64,000 bases of DNA from Amborella trichopoda (lineage: Eukaryota; Streptophyta; Magnoliopsida; Amborellales; Amborellaceae): the NCBI RefSeq assembly GCF_000471905.2, contig NW_006496119.1, forward strand, positions 1,110,558 to 1,174,557, given 5' to 3'. Made by a program: the position numbers and the translations under genes. Under the pieces are notes generated by a model. That model was given only the letters and a program-made list of their open reading frames with translations. It had not been told where the DNA came from and did no database searches. Positions 10,578-23,028 of the stretch are shown in pieces (positions within the stretch are counted from its first letter, which is position 1; every line of letters begins with the position of its first letter).

Positions 10578-11220
10578 AACTCTCAGCATCGGCGGCCTAT
10601 TCTTGAGAATCAGTGCCGGCTGTGATTTTAAAAAGTCCGGCGCTGGCTGTATATCCCAAGTCAGCGCCGAACATGTTTGTCACCACGGCTATTCACCTCC
10701 CATTACTCTTTGTTTTTTGTGTCTCTTTGGTAACCGAGGCTCCTCAATTTTCGGCCTAAGATGTTTTGCCACAATGATCCCATGGTTTCTAATGGCGAAC
10801 GTTCGCTTTCCCACAACCGTCCCCCTTTAAAGATGGCTAGTTTCCTTGCACCCTTCGGATTCCCGCTAGAAACTCCTCCACTGTCGAAAATCCTCAGTGA
10901 CCTTTCCCTAAGTCACCAAAAAACCACCACGCGCCAGTCGAAACACTATATGAACCCATGGAAATCCCTGGGCAACCCTCTGCTACAACTCTTGCCTCCT
11001 CTTCCCTTCACCAGAACCCTCACAACCACAACTGGAGTTCCCTGTTTCCCTGATGAACTCCCTGCAAACTCCTTCAACTCAGGCAAAATCTTGGCCTTCC
11101 CTACTGAAACCCGTTCCTGCTTGCTGGTAAACTCCTGCTAAATCTTGCCAGAATCCCTGAGTGCTCCCCAAAGCTGTTGTTGAAAACCTCACCCTCATCA
11201 TTAAACCTTTTGCCTTAAGT
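10578..11220 (-). other. Leader remnant of the antisense gene in E1
   Basis: The left part (10578-10680) holds GCGCCGGCTGTG-type short repeats like those at 63,060-63,350. 10,750-11,220 resembles, on the - strand, the region 28,690-29,100 that lies between the TATA box and the PMD gene of E3, and also 63,480-64,000 and 36,790-37,205. It is therefore read as the 5' untranslated part of the antisense gene; the coding part itself is not recognisable in E1. Confidence 0.5.
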
Positions 11221-11260
11221 TTTCTTTCAGTGAAAACAGTGAAAATGGGTTTTACCCCCC

Positions 11261-11268
11261 TTTTATAG
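11261..11268 (-). promoter_or_regulatory. Antisense TATA box of E1
   Basis: On the - strand CTATAAAAGGGGGG is followed by AAAACCCATTTT and CTGTTTTCAC. This matches the + strand block at 28651-28685 of E3 (TATAAAAGGGAGAAAACCCC, ATTTTATTGTTTTAC). The match between two diverged elements argues for a preserved promoter pointing back into the element. Confidence 0.55.
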
Positions 11269-11280
11269 CCGATGCTTTCC

Positions 11281-11700
11281 TCAAATGCCCCTCACAAACT
11301 GGGAACCCCAGTCAAGTCCAAGAAGGTCAAATGTCAATGGGTCAGACAGGGTCGGGTTCTCACCTGAGGCCCGAGCAAGTTTCACCTTCACCCTTGAAAT
11401 CCCATGCGGCAGAGGCCAGAATCGGGTTGGGCTCGAGTCAAAGCCCGAACACTAAACCACACCCAGCACCGGTTATGTTGTCAAAACTACCTAGCGCTGG
11501 CTATGTTTTCAGTAACCCTAGCACTGGCTATGTTCTCAGTGACTCAACGTCGGCTGTGTTCAAAAGATAGCATGGGCTGTCCTCAGCGCCGGCTGCGTTT
11601 TCAACAACAACCCAGCGCCGGTTGTGTGTCCAAGAAATAACATTCGTTGTGCTTAGTGTCGGTTGTGTTCTAAACAGTGCATTGTCACATGCCCCATGCT
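11281..11700. repeat. Degenerate AGCGCCGGCTGTGTT arrays, 3' end of E1 internal region or start of LTR
   Basis: About six loose copies of AGCGCCGGCTATGTTNTC occur between 11,465 and 11,660, like those at 9440-9570, 10,450-10,680 and 63,060-63,350. The exact start of the 3' LTR could not be fixed, because the 5' LTR is cut by the window and no clear polypurine tract was found. Confidence 0.45.
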
Positions 11701-11739
11701 AAAAGCCGTGCGCATCTTACTATTGTTATCCCAAGTGAA

Positions 11740-12090
11740 GTTTTACCTTGACCATGTCCTATTATCCCCAGCGGAGTGCTACCCAGGTCTTTCTACTCAG
11801 GCCATGACTTCTCATCCCCAGTAGGAGTCATACTCGTATTGCAACTCATTATCCCTATTAGAGTTAGAATCATTTTTTACCACTACAAGCCCCAATGGGT
11901 TTGCCTCACACCTAGGAGTCCGCTACCATTTTTCACTTATAAGGGACTCACAATTGTTCCCATTACCCCCAATGAAGTCGGTCTTCCCATCTGAACCCCT
12001 TGTTGGCCTTAACCATTTTATCCACAGGGAGTTAAATTCCCATCTACTTACTTATTCCCCATGCAGTTTCACCGACATGACGACTGACGC
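11740..12090 (+). repeat. ATCCCCAGNGGAGTC block array in LTR
   Basis: Blocks such as TATCCCCAGCGGAGT, CATCCCCAGTAGGAGTC and ATTCCCCATGCAGTT recur every 35-60 bp. The same block type is found at 48,780-49,000, at 44,510-44,620 and, reversed, at 27,570-28,060. Confidence 0.55.
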
Positions 12091-12480
12091 CTTGGTCCTG
12101 GCTGCATGACCTTAAACTGCATAGCTTTGGTCTAGATGCATGACCTAAACTGCGTGGTCCAAACTATATGACCTTAAACTGTAGCGAAGGACTAGCTGCA
12201 CGACCCTAAACAGCTCGGTCTGAACTATATGACCTTAAACCATAGTGCATGTCTTGGCTGCATGACGATAAAAGGCTTAGCACCACAGTCCAAACTATAT
12301 GACCCTAAACTATAACGGATGTCTAGTTGCACAACCTTAAACTGCACGGTCCTAGTTGCATGACTCTAAACTGCATAACCATGGTACAACTGTATGACCT
12401 TAAACCATAGTGCACGTCTTGGTTGCACGACGCTAAACTACTTTGCACAGGTCCCAGAGGCATGACCTTAAACTTGCTCC
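12090..12480 (+). repeat. Tandem GACCTTAAACTGCATGGTC array (about 30-bp units)
   Basis: Units of about 30 bp built on TGACCTTAAACTG alternate with CTATATGACC and CTAGTTGCACGACC variants, giving a higher-order period of about 90-100 bp. Equivalent arrays are at 37,220-37,600, 44,620-44,945, 49,010-49,470 and, reversed, at 27,350-27,560 and 28,060-28,250. Confidence 0.75.
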
Positions 12481-13660
12481 CACATACGCGAACACACCTT
12501 TTACATGCATTTTCACACACGTCTTCCCTAATCGACCTGTTTGTATGCATGCACCACCTTCATTACCTCCCCAATGAATCCATTCATTTCATCGTCCTTC
12601 ATCATTCCTCTGTAAGTTTCACCTGTGCTCACAAAAAGACGAACCAGTCCGCCACCCATACTCGTCGTAAGCTAGTGGGTCACTATTTTTATCCCACCTT
12701 TCATACATCATCCATCTTTTACAGGTAGCCACGTGCCATCTCCCTATAGTGAGTTAAAACCATCACCATCTCACTCCATGGCCTCAACAGACTGTCATCC
12801 ATCTCCATTTCAGTCCAACTGTATGATCCTAAACTGTAGTGCACGTCCTGGTCGCATGACGCTAAAAGGCTTCGTGTAGGTACCGAAGGCATGACCCTAA
12901 ACACACCTTCACGAAAAAAAATAGAAAAAATAATAACGAGCATGGTGTATACCTGGTCAAGGGAATTCCATGAGTAAAAATGATGGATGAGCATGGTCAT
13001 GAAACCATGAGTAAAAGAGTTCCATAAGAATAAAAACCCGGGCACGGTGAAAACCTGAGAGGGCATCGTGTGAGAAAATGGAAGAATAAGAGTGGACATG
13101 ATCGAAAGGTCCTGGGTAAAAGAGCCCCAAATAAAAAGAAAGGTGGAGAAAATCATCTCTATGGCACCGCTTCCCAAGTTCAAGTGAAAATCCACAAAGG
13201 ATGCTTAGACCAATAAACAGGTTGATGTAGCGCTCACCTCAACAAGCGACTTCAGGCCACATTCAAGGAAAAAAATCCTTGGTGTCACAATACCATCAAA
13301 AAATATGAGCTTCAAGGAAACGATTTCAACAACCTAAGTCCATTAACGAAAAAGACTTGAAAGACAGAAGACTTGCCAAGAAGGCAAGACAAGTCTCATG
13401 AAGAAGAGCATCATTCCCAAGAGATTACTAAATGCACTCCAAAGATGCCGGAGACTCCCCAAGAAGGCTAAGTCAGCCATGAATTTGGACCTGTTACGTG
13501 AGACTGCTAATAATGGGTAGGGGTTATACTCAAAGCCAGTCACCTCGATAACTGATGCATGACGCAGACGAGCGCCGACAAAAGGCTCTTCGACAGACCA
13601 TCCAGAACAAGAACAATAAAAATAAGAAAGGCAAGTCAAAGACGCTTCTCTAGAGCAGGG

Positions 13661-13815
13661 TGATGCCAACCATGGTCGCCTGGATAAACTGAGAAACTCT
13701 ACTTGACAAGGCAAGAAACTGACAATGCCAGGGTAAAACCTGCCCACAATAATAAGGTGACGTCAACCATGGCTGCCTCGATAAACTGAGGTACCCTACT
13801 TGTCAAAGATAACCT
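13661..13815 (+). repeat. 97-bp direct repeat in LTR
   Basis: TGATGCCAACCATGG at 13661 and TGACGTCAACCATGG at 13758 start two related copies that share GATAAACTGAG and CTACTTG, spaced 97 bp apart. Confidence 0.55.
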
Positions 13816-15059
13816 GGTGTAGTAGCAAACAATGCCAACCAAAGGCTCCTTGGTTGTCAATCCAAAAACAAATAAACTCAGACCAAATGCAAACAATTCC
13901 CTTCACCATGGCACTCAATTTCCAGACAGGCTTGATTTTGACTAATGAGGTTCGTACAAAATCCTCAGCTTCAGAATCATAAACAATCCTTTGAGGGTGA
14001 GGATTACAATAGGATCCCCCAAAAAAGTCTCTTGTTCCCCTAAAGTCTCCATGGATGGACTTGTATATTGCATCCAAATGTCTAAGCATCCTAATTGTAG
14101 CATTGCGTGAATCTCCTCGACGTTCATGTGATCCTGTGGTTAGGAAGAAAAAAGTAATAAAGCCGAAGGAAATTTTTCAAATGTTGTCCTTCTCGCTTCT
14201 TTCAAAGCATAACATTCGGCAGGGCAAGCTATTTGAACACGTTTTTCAGCATGTTGGTTCTAATGCGGAATAAAGAGGAGGCAGGTCAATAAAATGGAAA
14301 TTTTGATAGTCTTAGAATGGCCCCAAAACTGGTCACTATCTTTATAAGCACTTTAAAAGGCTACCTGCCAAGTTTCATCGCAATCAGACATATTTAAGGC
14401 AGTGAACACAAAGAAACAATTTCAGCAAAATCGACCTCTAGCACCCTGAAAATGGACCCCGTAACTAGAACTAAATTTTTGGTGTGTCAAACAGTAGTGG
14501 AACTATCGCCATTGGATCCGACATGGTCGAAATCCCCTATGGGTCAATTTTCGCCTTAATAGAGCACTCCAGGACAAAGTTATGGGTACTATTCCCGTGT
14601 AGCCACCTTGCACCAAAACACCATTAAAGGTGGCAATTTTTATAGTCACGAGCAGTGACTTTCGGGGCCCATATCTCACTCGTTCCAAGTCGAATCACAC
14701 TCAAATTTATTGAGCGTATTCGTCTCATCAAGATCAGCGTTTCATTACATGGTACACCCCGTGAAGATGCACGAGCAAAGTGAAAAACTAGAGAGAAGTT
14801 GCTGATCCATGAAAAAAATTACAAAAAAATCAGCAGCAATACGCCTCATTCGAGTGGCCAAATCACAACACTTGCTCACCCGATGGACGCAAAACCAATT
14901 GCATTATGTGTGTATGGTCCGAGGCTATCTCTAGTTCGAACCCCACATATGATGAATGGTTGGATTTCACACTTTAGATTTCCTTTTAATTCAATTAAAT
15001 TGTAATTATCTTCAATTTTAAGTAATTTTTGGGTATCCACCCATGTTTGAGCCCAATTC

Positions 15060-15067
15060 TATATAAA
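15060..15067 (+). promoter_or_regulatory. TATA box of 3' LTR
   Basis: TATATAAA occurs in the same context as 312-319, with AATAAA at 15127-15132 downstream and a GA tract from 15,171. Confidence 0.6.
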
Positions 15068-15126
15068 CATGCAATGCTTAATTGTAAAAAGGGACAAAAA
15101 ACCTTATGTTCATTCTTCAATCATTC

Positions 15127-15132
15127 AATAAA
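15127..15132 (+). terminator. Poly(A) signal of 3' LTR
   Basis: AATAAA sits in the same TTCAATAAAG context as the copy at 379-384. In the 3' LTR this would be the working polyadenylation signal. Confidence 0.45.
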
Positions 15133-16859
15133 GTTTTCAATTCTTGCTTATGCTCGTCGGTGCATCTTAGAGAGAGAGAGAGGAGAGAGAAGAAAAGGGT
15201 TGATACCCCCCGATTAGGTAACTTTTTTTCTTTTCCTCTCTTCTCTCTCATCTCTATCTATATTTCTCTCTACTCTATTCTCATCTCTCTCTCTCTTTCT
15301 CTCTCTTATTTTTTCATCTCTATCTCTCTTTCTCTCTCCTATTTTCTCATCTCTATCTCTCTTTCTCTCTCATCTCTTTCTTTCTCTTTCCTGCTTTCAT
15401 CTTTATCTCTTTCTCTCTCTTCCTCCTTTAGTCTATCATGTCTCTCTTTTCCTCCTCTTGTTTCTTTTCTCTATTCACCCATGGTTGACTTCTTGTCGGG
15501 TGTAATGTCTTCTTGTTTCTGAGACATAAATAGTGAGTTGGGCCTTAACCTGGATGGCGGACCGAGCCTTTGTCAAAACTCTCTCATCTCTATTGTGTCC
15601 CAAACGGTGAAGTTCATCGCTGTCTGTGCTCTCTTTTATCTCTCTTATGTCTCAGATGGTGAGGTCCATTGTTGTCTGTGCTCCACCTCTTGTCTCCTTC
15701 TAACATAGCCGATGAAGGCTCAACACCGTCTACGTTTTCTTTTTCCTCTTCTTCTACAACCGTCGGCGAAGGCTTAGTGCCGCATGTCTTCTCTCCCCTT
15801 TCTTTTGACACAGTCGGCACAAGCCTATTGCCGCTAGTGTTTCTTCTCCCTCTCTTTTTTCCATCACAGATGGTGGAAGCACATCGTTGCCTATGTTCTT
15901 TTTCTCTCTTCTCTCTTCTCTCTTTAAGTCACAAATGGTGGAGGACCATCGCCGCCTGAGTCTCATCCCCCTCTTTCTTCTGTCAAAACGGGCACAAGCA
16001 CGTTGTTGCTTGTGTTTCTTCCTCACTCACATCATAGTGATCGTAAGTCATCATAGTCTGGGTCTTCTCTCTCCCCATCTCATTGCCATTTGTGCCTTTC
16101 TTCCTCTTCCTTCTCTTTCTTACTTCCTCTCCTTGATTTTCTGCCCTCTTCTTCTTCTTCCTCTTTCTTTCCCCTCTATCCTCTTTCATGCTCTTCTTTC
16201 TCTTTTTGTTCTCTTTCCTTTCTTCTACTCTTTTGTTTGATCAAGAGGGGTTAAGACTAGCATTTCATGGTAATTCTATCTTCTAGCAGTAACGTCGTTG
16301 TGCCAGTCAGAGTTACTGTGCTCGCTTTACTGTCACGATATACTAGCTATCGTATCAAGTTGATTAATATCATATTGTCGTTTAGTAGTAATTTTGTTGA
16401 GCCGGTATGAGTTACGGAGCTCGTTTTGCTACCATGCTGGGTTAATTACTTGCTAGTTTAGTCACTCTCACCGCCTGGTCAAATTCTTCTCTTCTCAATC
16501 TTTCTTCTCTCACTCTTCTCTTCCTCTATTTTTTTTAATGTGCACGCCCATGTGCGTTCCCTAATGGTAAGGTAGGGTCCCTTGAACCACATGTCTTGTA
16601 ACATTTGTCATATCTATGTGATTGCAGAAATAAGAGAATGCAGGTCAAAGGAGGTGATTCCGAACCAGTTTTATGACTGGGGGGACTTTCTTCGTCATTT
16701 AAGAGGGTGCCCACACGAGCCAGCACGAGTAAGTTCTGAACCCACCTTAAATTCATTTCTCAATGGTTGGTCTACCTGCCCTTGTTTTTTAGCAAGGTTC
16801 CTGAGACGTGTGTCGTCTGATCATCTAGATCCGAAAGGTGAGATCGAGGCACCTAACCA

Positions 16860-17460
16860 AGTTTCTCTCTCTAAAAATATTCAAGTATATTCTCTCGGTA
16901 AAATTTTATATATTTTTCCTCTCTCTAAAAATTTAAAATACTCTCTCTCTCAAATTTAAAATTTTGTATACTTCTCTCTATAAAAGTTTTGTGATAGTTT
17001 CTTTCTCTAAATATTTTAGGGGGTTTCTCTCTCTAAAATTTGATATAGTTTCTCTCTAGAATTTTAGGATACTTTCTTTCTCTAAAACTTGAAATTTGAT
17101 ATGGTTTTTCAAAAAAAAATTTAGAAAGTTTCTCTCTCTAAAATGTTTTAGGTACTTTCTCTCTGTAAAATATTTTAGGTACTTTCTTTATCTAAAATTT
17201 GATATAGTTTCTCTCGAAAATTCTAAGATAGTTTCTTTCTATAAAATTTAAATTTTTATATTATTTCTCTCTCTAAAAGATTTTAGGTAGTTTCACATTA
17301 AAATTTGATATTATTTCTCTCTAAATTTTAAGATTTATTTTTTCTCTCTATATTTTAAGATACTTTCTCTCTCTAAAACTTGAAATTTGAGATAGTTTCT
17401 CTTTTTAAAAATTTTTAGGTAGACTAGTAGAAGTTGTGATAGTTTCTCTCTCTAATGTTT
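16860..17460 (+). repeat. Degenerate TCTCTCTCTAAAATTT satellite
   Basis: About fifteen loose units of 35-50 bp carry GTTTCTCTCTCTAAAATTTTAGGATA, abutting the end of the E1 LTR. There is no coding capacity. It gives way to ATT/GTT microsatellite from 17,510. Confidence 0.65.
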
Positions 17461-20400
17461 GGGGGTATATTGACTGAACTGTATTTGATAAAGTGCAGGG
17501 GCTCTAAAGTGTGATATAATAATAATAATGTTTATTATTGTTGTTGTTGTAATACTATTATACATGTTTATTATAATATTATGACATTCATTATTAATTT
17601 ATGTCATTTTTATTTTTATAATAATATTATTTTATTATCATTAGTTGTATTAGATTAAATTTTCACTCTCATGCTTACACAAAATCACATTTTGGATAAG
17701 TCAACTCTTTCTTTGACTTTGGTACCCATGTCTTGGCCCTCTTTTTTGCTTTTAGAAAACATGATTATGGGTCCAAAAAACTTAGTAAACCTATTTTTGT
17801 GCAAAATACCCTAGGTATACAAATCATGATTTTGGATACCCTAGGATCCAACGGACCTCTAGGCACTTGATCATACACATGATCTAAAACATACAACAAT
17901 ATACAAATACATTATCAAATTACAAATAACTTTGGAATTACATTACACATAAATTATATATAACGTTGGAATTACATCGTCTACTATAAATTCAAACTCT
18001 TTTCTCCACCAAATACATGTATTGTGTTTGCGCATTTAATTTGATCATGGAAAGCTTATCGTAGAGCTCATTTTGGCCAGATTAAGACCTTGAGTCTTAG
18101 TTATATGCCATGAGAGGACTTCCAATGGCATAATCACATAAGGTAATAGCAATGTCAAATAGTGAACCCTTTAAGCATTATATCATCTACACTTTCATGA
18201 CATATTCTAGTATATGAGAGGGCTTAACAAAATGGATTTAAAACCATGAGAAAAAAGTAGGAAAAAAAAAGGAGACACAAATCACTCCCAATTTGGTGAG
18301 AAAACCAATAGCATGAGCATGAAGATTAAGGCATAAAATTCCTTTAAAATCTCACCTAGATAATCAATTAGAGAATGAATCAATCTATTGATATAGAACT
18401 TGAGACATGAAAGAATTTGGATAGAAAAAGTGGAAAAACTATGCGAGAAATCATGGCTCTTAAAATGTAAAAATATACTTCATAAAGTTAATAAATCAAG
18501 CCACATAAATTCAGCATAATCTCCTCTTATGAAAGCAAAAATTTGAAGCATCAAAATGAAGATCTAATTGACTGATTTGGTTGTAAAAATGCCAGAGGAA
18601 TATCATAAAAATTCTCCAAAACTTACATGGAAAAACCATAGAAATTAGATCAATTTGTCAATAGATAATGCCTTCCACTATATGGATCAAAGGGAATCAA
18701 AATAAATCAAAGACATCAATGATCTAATATCAAATTGATGAAAGGAGGTTATTATAATTAGGAGCTTACAACAAAAAGAATAAACTAGAATCAAAGGAAA
18801 ATAATGTGATCTTACTCAATTGAGGGCATTAAGATTAGATCATTAATAACTTGAATTTGAGCTTTGAATCAACATTAATGGAAAATTTCAACTAGCTTGT
18901 ATAGTGATTTCTTGCACATCTTCACTTGGAAAGGGAGAGGAGATTTCCGAAGGCATGCCACATTAGGGAGGATAGAGAAAGAGAGACAAAGAGCAGGCCA
19001 CGCTAGTGAGAGAATGGGAGAACTCAAGTATAAATATTTAAAGGGGTATTTATAGTGTTGAGTATAGAAATGCTTTAGATGTTCTTTAACCTTGGATATT
19101 GAAGTTCAACATCCACTTGATCCTTGCCCACTATTTACCATAATGCCATCTTGATTTGTGATATGGACTTAACATGTTTGTCCTCTATTTTTAATAACCA
19201 TAATTCACTCTAATTTTTTTTGTATTAAAATACCCATGCTCTTTACATTTAATTAGACTCAAAACCAAGTTGGAGGGCATACCTTTGAAGTAATATGTCA
19301 AAATTACAACAAAAATCAAATTTCAAAACTTCCCTCCATTTTATAAGAGCATGTGAGCTAATCAAATCATGCCACATAGGCTTGATAAAGTGACAATTAG
19401 CCTATACCCTTCGGTTTTCCATTTTAATTTCAAATGCTACGCCCGTTTTAGAAGGCCTCACGCGTAAATCAATTTCTTTGCACATTTAACATGTGCCAAA
19501 ATTAATTTTCTCAATTTCTAAAATAGCACAAAATCATATTACAAAATGCCCCCATCATGACAAATTACACAATGATGTAGAAGGCCAATATGGGGATGTC
19601 ATCATCCCCATGTCAATTCCACATGGGGCTGGTGAGGAGGACCCTATTGCCCCACATGGACACCCATTGCCCATTTGGGTGTTCCATAAAAATAAATGAT
19701 TTGCAAAATGTGTAAAAATATTTTGAAGGGAAGTTAAGATCTTTTGGAGTTGAATTAGTTGTCAGAGCACTTCAAGCAAGTAGACCTGAAATCCAAAGCC
19801 ACCATTATGAGATAACCCAATAGAATCATAACCCATAATCTGTAATCAAGGGCACATGATATTAGTTTATCAAATTCAAACCAATGGAGGACCTTGATCC
19901 TCAAGTACAAGTGAATTTCAAGTGTACACTATAGAGGATATTCACACACAAGGTGTGACGGTTCCTCTTGTGGCATATGTGCATACCTCTTCTCAGTAGA
20001 TCCTTGACAGAGTCGGCTTCCCAGGCTTTGCGATTTATACAATGCTATGAGAAAGTTCAAAGAGTCAAGAATTTAGGCCAATGCCATCTGTTGGCCATAG
20101 CCTTCACATACAGAGCTAAGCATCGAGCTCATATTATCATACATATAAAATCACATCACCTTGGCCCAATCATCTAGGCACGAGGCTCTATCGAGCTCAA
20201 TAACAATAATAATAACCGATCTTGACTAGAGGCAACCCTGACACCTCTCGGTGCGTCTCATATATACATCAATCCTCCTCAAGACTGTCTAGGATTACCT
20301 CAAATCTTAGTCTCGGTGTGTCAAGAGTAATGACGCTCTTTCAACTCCAACGATAGTCGAGAGCCATAATATGTCGGTGTTATAAGGTCTTGAAAGGCCA

Positions 20401-20580
20401 CTACTCCAACAAATGGCCCCCAAAGCCATTTCCCCCCTTGTTAGGAGAGAAACGATGAAATTATCCAAGGGCCAAGGGGCATTTTCCGACCTCAGCCTCG
20501 AATGTTTGAGGCGACGCCTAGGCTCCAACCTTTTATGTTGCACAAGCATGTGTGTTACAATTGAAGCATATCGCATAGTT
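17461..20580. other. AT-rich DNA with no recognised gene
   Basis: An (ATA)n/(GTT)n microsatellite at 17,510-17,640 is followed by AT-rich single-copy-looking sequence with no frame that resembles a known protein. GTATAAATATT near 19,030 is promoter-like in composition but has no gene after it. Confidence 0.5.
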
Positions 20581-21307
20581 TATGCCTAGGCAATTTGAGA
20601 AAATGACTACTTAAATGGCTACATGGCCGAAGTTTTGTTCATTGCAATATTCTTAGTGGCTAATAGAGAAGAGGGTGTCCATGAGATTATTAGACTTGTG
20701 AGTAGAATAGGGAAAAGATACGGTAATCTCATGTGATATAGAATTTTCATTTGGGGATAAAATTGACTTAAGGTAATATTATCCAAATAGAAAAGAAAAA
20801 TCCCTTTTTGGATAGGATTCCCTTATTGCATATTTTTTATAAAAAAATGTTTAGAAAGAGAAAATGATAGGGATTTAACATGGAAATGTACGTACCTATC
20901 CAAATATTTTCTCTCTACTGAGAAAAGCTCCCCCACTCTTTCTCCTAAATTTGTCTATCTGGAAACCCTAGAATAATGAAAACCCATGAGTGATTCAAGA
21001 GCTATCAAGCCTTCCATTAAAGGCTCAGGATTTGCATTGTATTTTTCATACTCTCGGTTTTAGTAATTGGTAATTGGTCTAGAGATGCGAGCATCAAACT
21101 CTCAAACAAGCTAGAGACACACAGAAGGGAACAAAAGGATCACATCAATCATACCAGATGAATCAAATCTAGACAACAGAAGGGAACAAAAGGATCACAT
21201 CAATCATACCAGATGAATCAAATCTAGACAAGAGGTATGTAATTTATATCCAATCTGTTTGTTTTTGTGTTTCTACTACTTTTGGGATTCACATTGGAAT
21301 TCCTACA
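20581..21307 (+). repeat. Copia-type LTR remnant (right end)
   Basis: An AT-rich stretch has AAACCCTAGAATAATGAAA, then a run ending TTGGGATTCACATTGGAATTC and CTACA at 21,303-21,307, followed immediately by a PBS-like sequence. GAGGTATGTAA at 21,232 looks like the splice-donor context often seen near copia LTR ends. The left end is not defined. Confidence 0.4.
21123..21232 (+). repeat. 55-bp direct tandem duplication
   Basis: 21,123-21,177 and 21,178-21,232 are almost identical head-to-tail copies starting AGAAGGGAACAAAAGGATCA. The duplication lies inside the copia-like LTR end. Confidence 0.9.
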
Positions 21308-21308
21308 T

Positions 21309-21322
21309 TAGTATCACAACCA
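21309..21322 (+). other. Copia-like primer binding site (initiator tRNA-Met type)
   Basis: TAGTATCACAACCA matches the common plant PBS TGGTATCAGAGCCA at 11 of 14 positions and follows a terminal CA after a short spacer. Confidence 0.4.
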
Positions 21323-23028
21323 TTATCATAGAATTCTTCCTTTGGATATGATTACCAATGTGGTTGGTGAGTGAAAATAGAAAAATCATATTTTTCGAAG
21401 GCTTTTCCATCCTTCTTTTGTGGTTCTTTTGTGGTTTTTGGACGTTGTGGCCTCTGTAGGGGTAGGGTGTGGTTCGGGGATCATGTTGTGCATGCATAGG
21501 TGCAAATTCTCACGCGTAGGATGCTTGGGCGAGTTGAAACATGCGCCCAGTGCACTCTGGCTAGCAAGGTCCCTTTATGGCGAAACATGCGCAGACTATG
21601 TGCATAAACACCGGTTGCGCACAGTGGATTGGTGAGAGCATGCGCTGTCGTGGACATGGGCACGTGCCCATTGCACCACGTACTATCACTTGCTTACTTG
21701 TGAACCCATGCCAAATGTGTGACGTGATGCACATGTCACACATGCAACCTTTTATTTTTCAACGTCATGCCCTTGAGGCCGCATGGTTATAGGTGGAGCC
21801 GCAAATGCATAGATTTTATGTATGGTCTCGGTCCCTGTCAATTGAGTCCACACACAGTGGTTATGCAGCCGCAACCATGTTGTTTTTGTTCAGTCTTACC
21901 TTGTCACCTGAGGCCACAGGTTTTAGTGTGACCACAATTGCATATTGTTTTTCTGAGGACATGGCCACATTGTAGAGGCACTATTTTGGTGCTGCCTCGA
22001 CTGTGTATTTTTACAGTGCAACTTTAGACTCTCGAGGGGCTTAACTTGGCATTCGAACATAAGTTTACAACAAACTTTAATATTTTTTTGAGGTACCTCC
22101 GAAAGTCGGTCACAACCAGTAGGGTCTAGTTTGCTGATTGCGCTATGAAAACCATGTTTTAGTCTTAAAAACATAATTTCAGCCTCATTTATTGTTTTTT
22201 GTGGCCCTTTGATGTCGGTGAGGCCTAGCGAAAATAATTGTAACTCATGGTGGACTATAGACTGATCATTTTGCCGTTTTTGTTGTGGGTTTTTGCATCC
22301 AAGATGTGACCACTCCTTTGATGATGTGGATGAAGAGCCTTGCTCTCCAAATCTGATTTGCTATTGATTACTATCCCAGGCCCGTATCTGGTTGAGATAA
22401 ATTTTCACTTTGAGTCTATAGATATACCTTTCAAAATTTTGGCTATGGGAATTTTTAGAAACCTTAATTCTGAGTCCTAAGGACCAGAATAACTCTAGTA
22501 AACTATAATGAGCCTCAACCGAATAGAATTGCCCCAAAATTACCTGAGCCTATCGTGAGACATAGTAGACCCCAATGGTCTAAGAATCATCGAAATTGGA
22601 CTTACTATTGAAAAGTTAGGGGTTCGAGAGGGTTCTTTAATAAAAATTACAAAAATACCCTCAGTGCAACCCACTTTGTGTCGCGCACTACGCGGAGGCT
22701 GGGGCCATGTGACTCATCATGTTTTACGTGACCTGATGAGCCTAAGGTGGTTCAAACCCCTTCAAATTTTATTTTGATTATGAGTCGATTTTAGATGGAA
22801 TACTCCAAAAAACACCCAAAAAATGTCCTATTATTAATCAATTTGGGACTTGGAGGTTAGTTCAATTATTTTCAACCCTAGCCCTCACTAAAACCTATAA
22901 ATAAGCCCTCGAAATCCCTTGAAAATGAAACCAAAATCCCATTAAAATAATGGAAAAATCCTAAAATTCTAGTACTTACGAGAGTAGCCTAGATAGTTAG
23001 GAATTAGAAGCTTTTTTAGGTTTAATAA
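21323..23028. other. Non-coding stretch downstream of copia-like PBS
   Basis: There is no supported gene. Composition is mixed, with GTGCATG-rich parts at 21,480-21,760. CCTATAAATAAG near 22,897 is TATA-like, 130 bp before the weak gag-like frame. Confidence 0.35.

Larger units (their letters stand above)
1..16859 (+). mobile_element. E1: Tat/Ogre-like Ty3/gypsy element, decayed, 5' LTR cut by window edge
   Basis: The order is LTR, PBS, leader, gag, RT, RNase H, second (archaeal-type) RNase H, integrase, long 3' accessory region, LTR. The second RNase H before integrase and LTRs of about 5 kb are hallmarks of the Tat/Ogre branch. The two LTR ends (781-1196 and 16474-16859) are plainly homologous but differ at many positions and by an indel near 1095-1140, so the insertion is old. 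No DGGS/DSG protease motif is found between gag and RT, so the protease appears deleted. The 3' LTR ends in CA at 16858-16859; the next five bases (16860-16864) would be the target-site duplication, but the partner lies outside the window. This is the only element here with RT and integrase remnants. Confidence 0.85.
11700..16859 (+). repeat. 3' LTR of E1 (left boundary approximate)
   Basis: It contains, in order: an array of ATCCCCAGNGGAGTC blocks (11,740-12,090), an array of GACCTTAAAC units (12,090-12,480), a stretch shared with LTR5 (12,720-14,290 matches 49,570-51,375), the U3 core (14,290-15,060), TATA, GA/CT tracts and U5. Frames inside it are repeat-driven and unsupported. The end is CA at 16858-16859. 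Confidence 0.7.

Noticed and set aside
13343..14127. Several overlapping frames of 60-134 codons on the minus strand
   Set aside because: They lie in LTR sequence shared with LTR5, where the frames are not kept.
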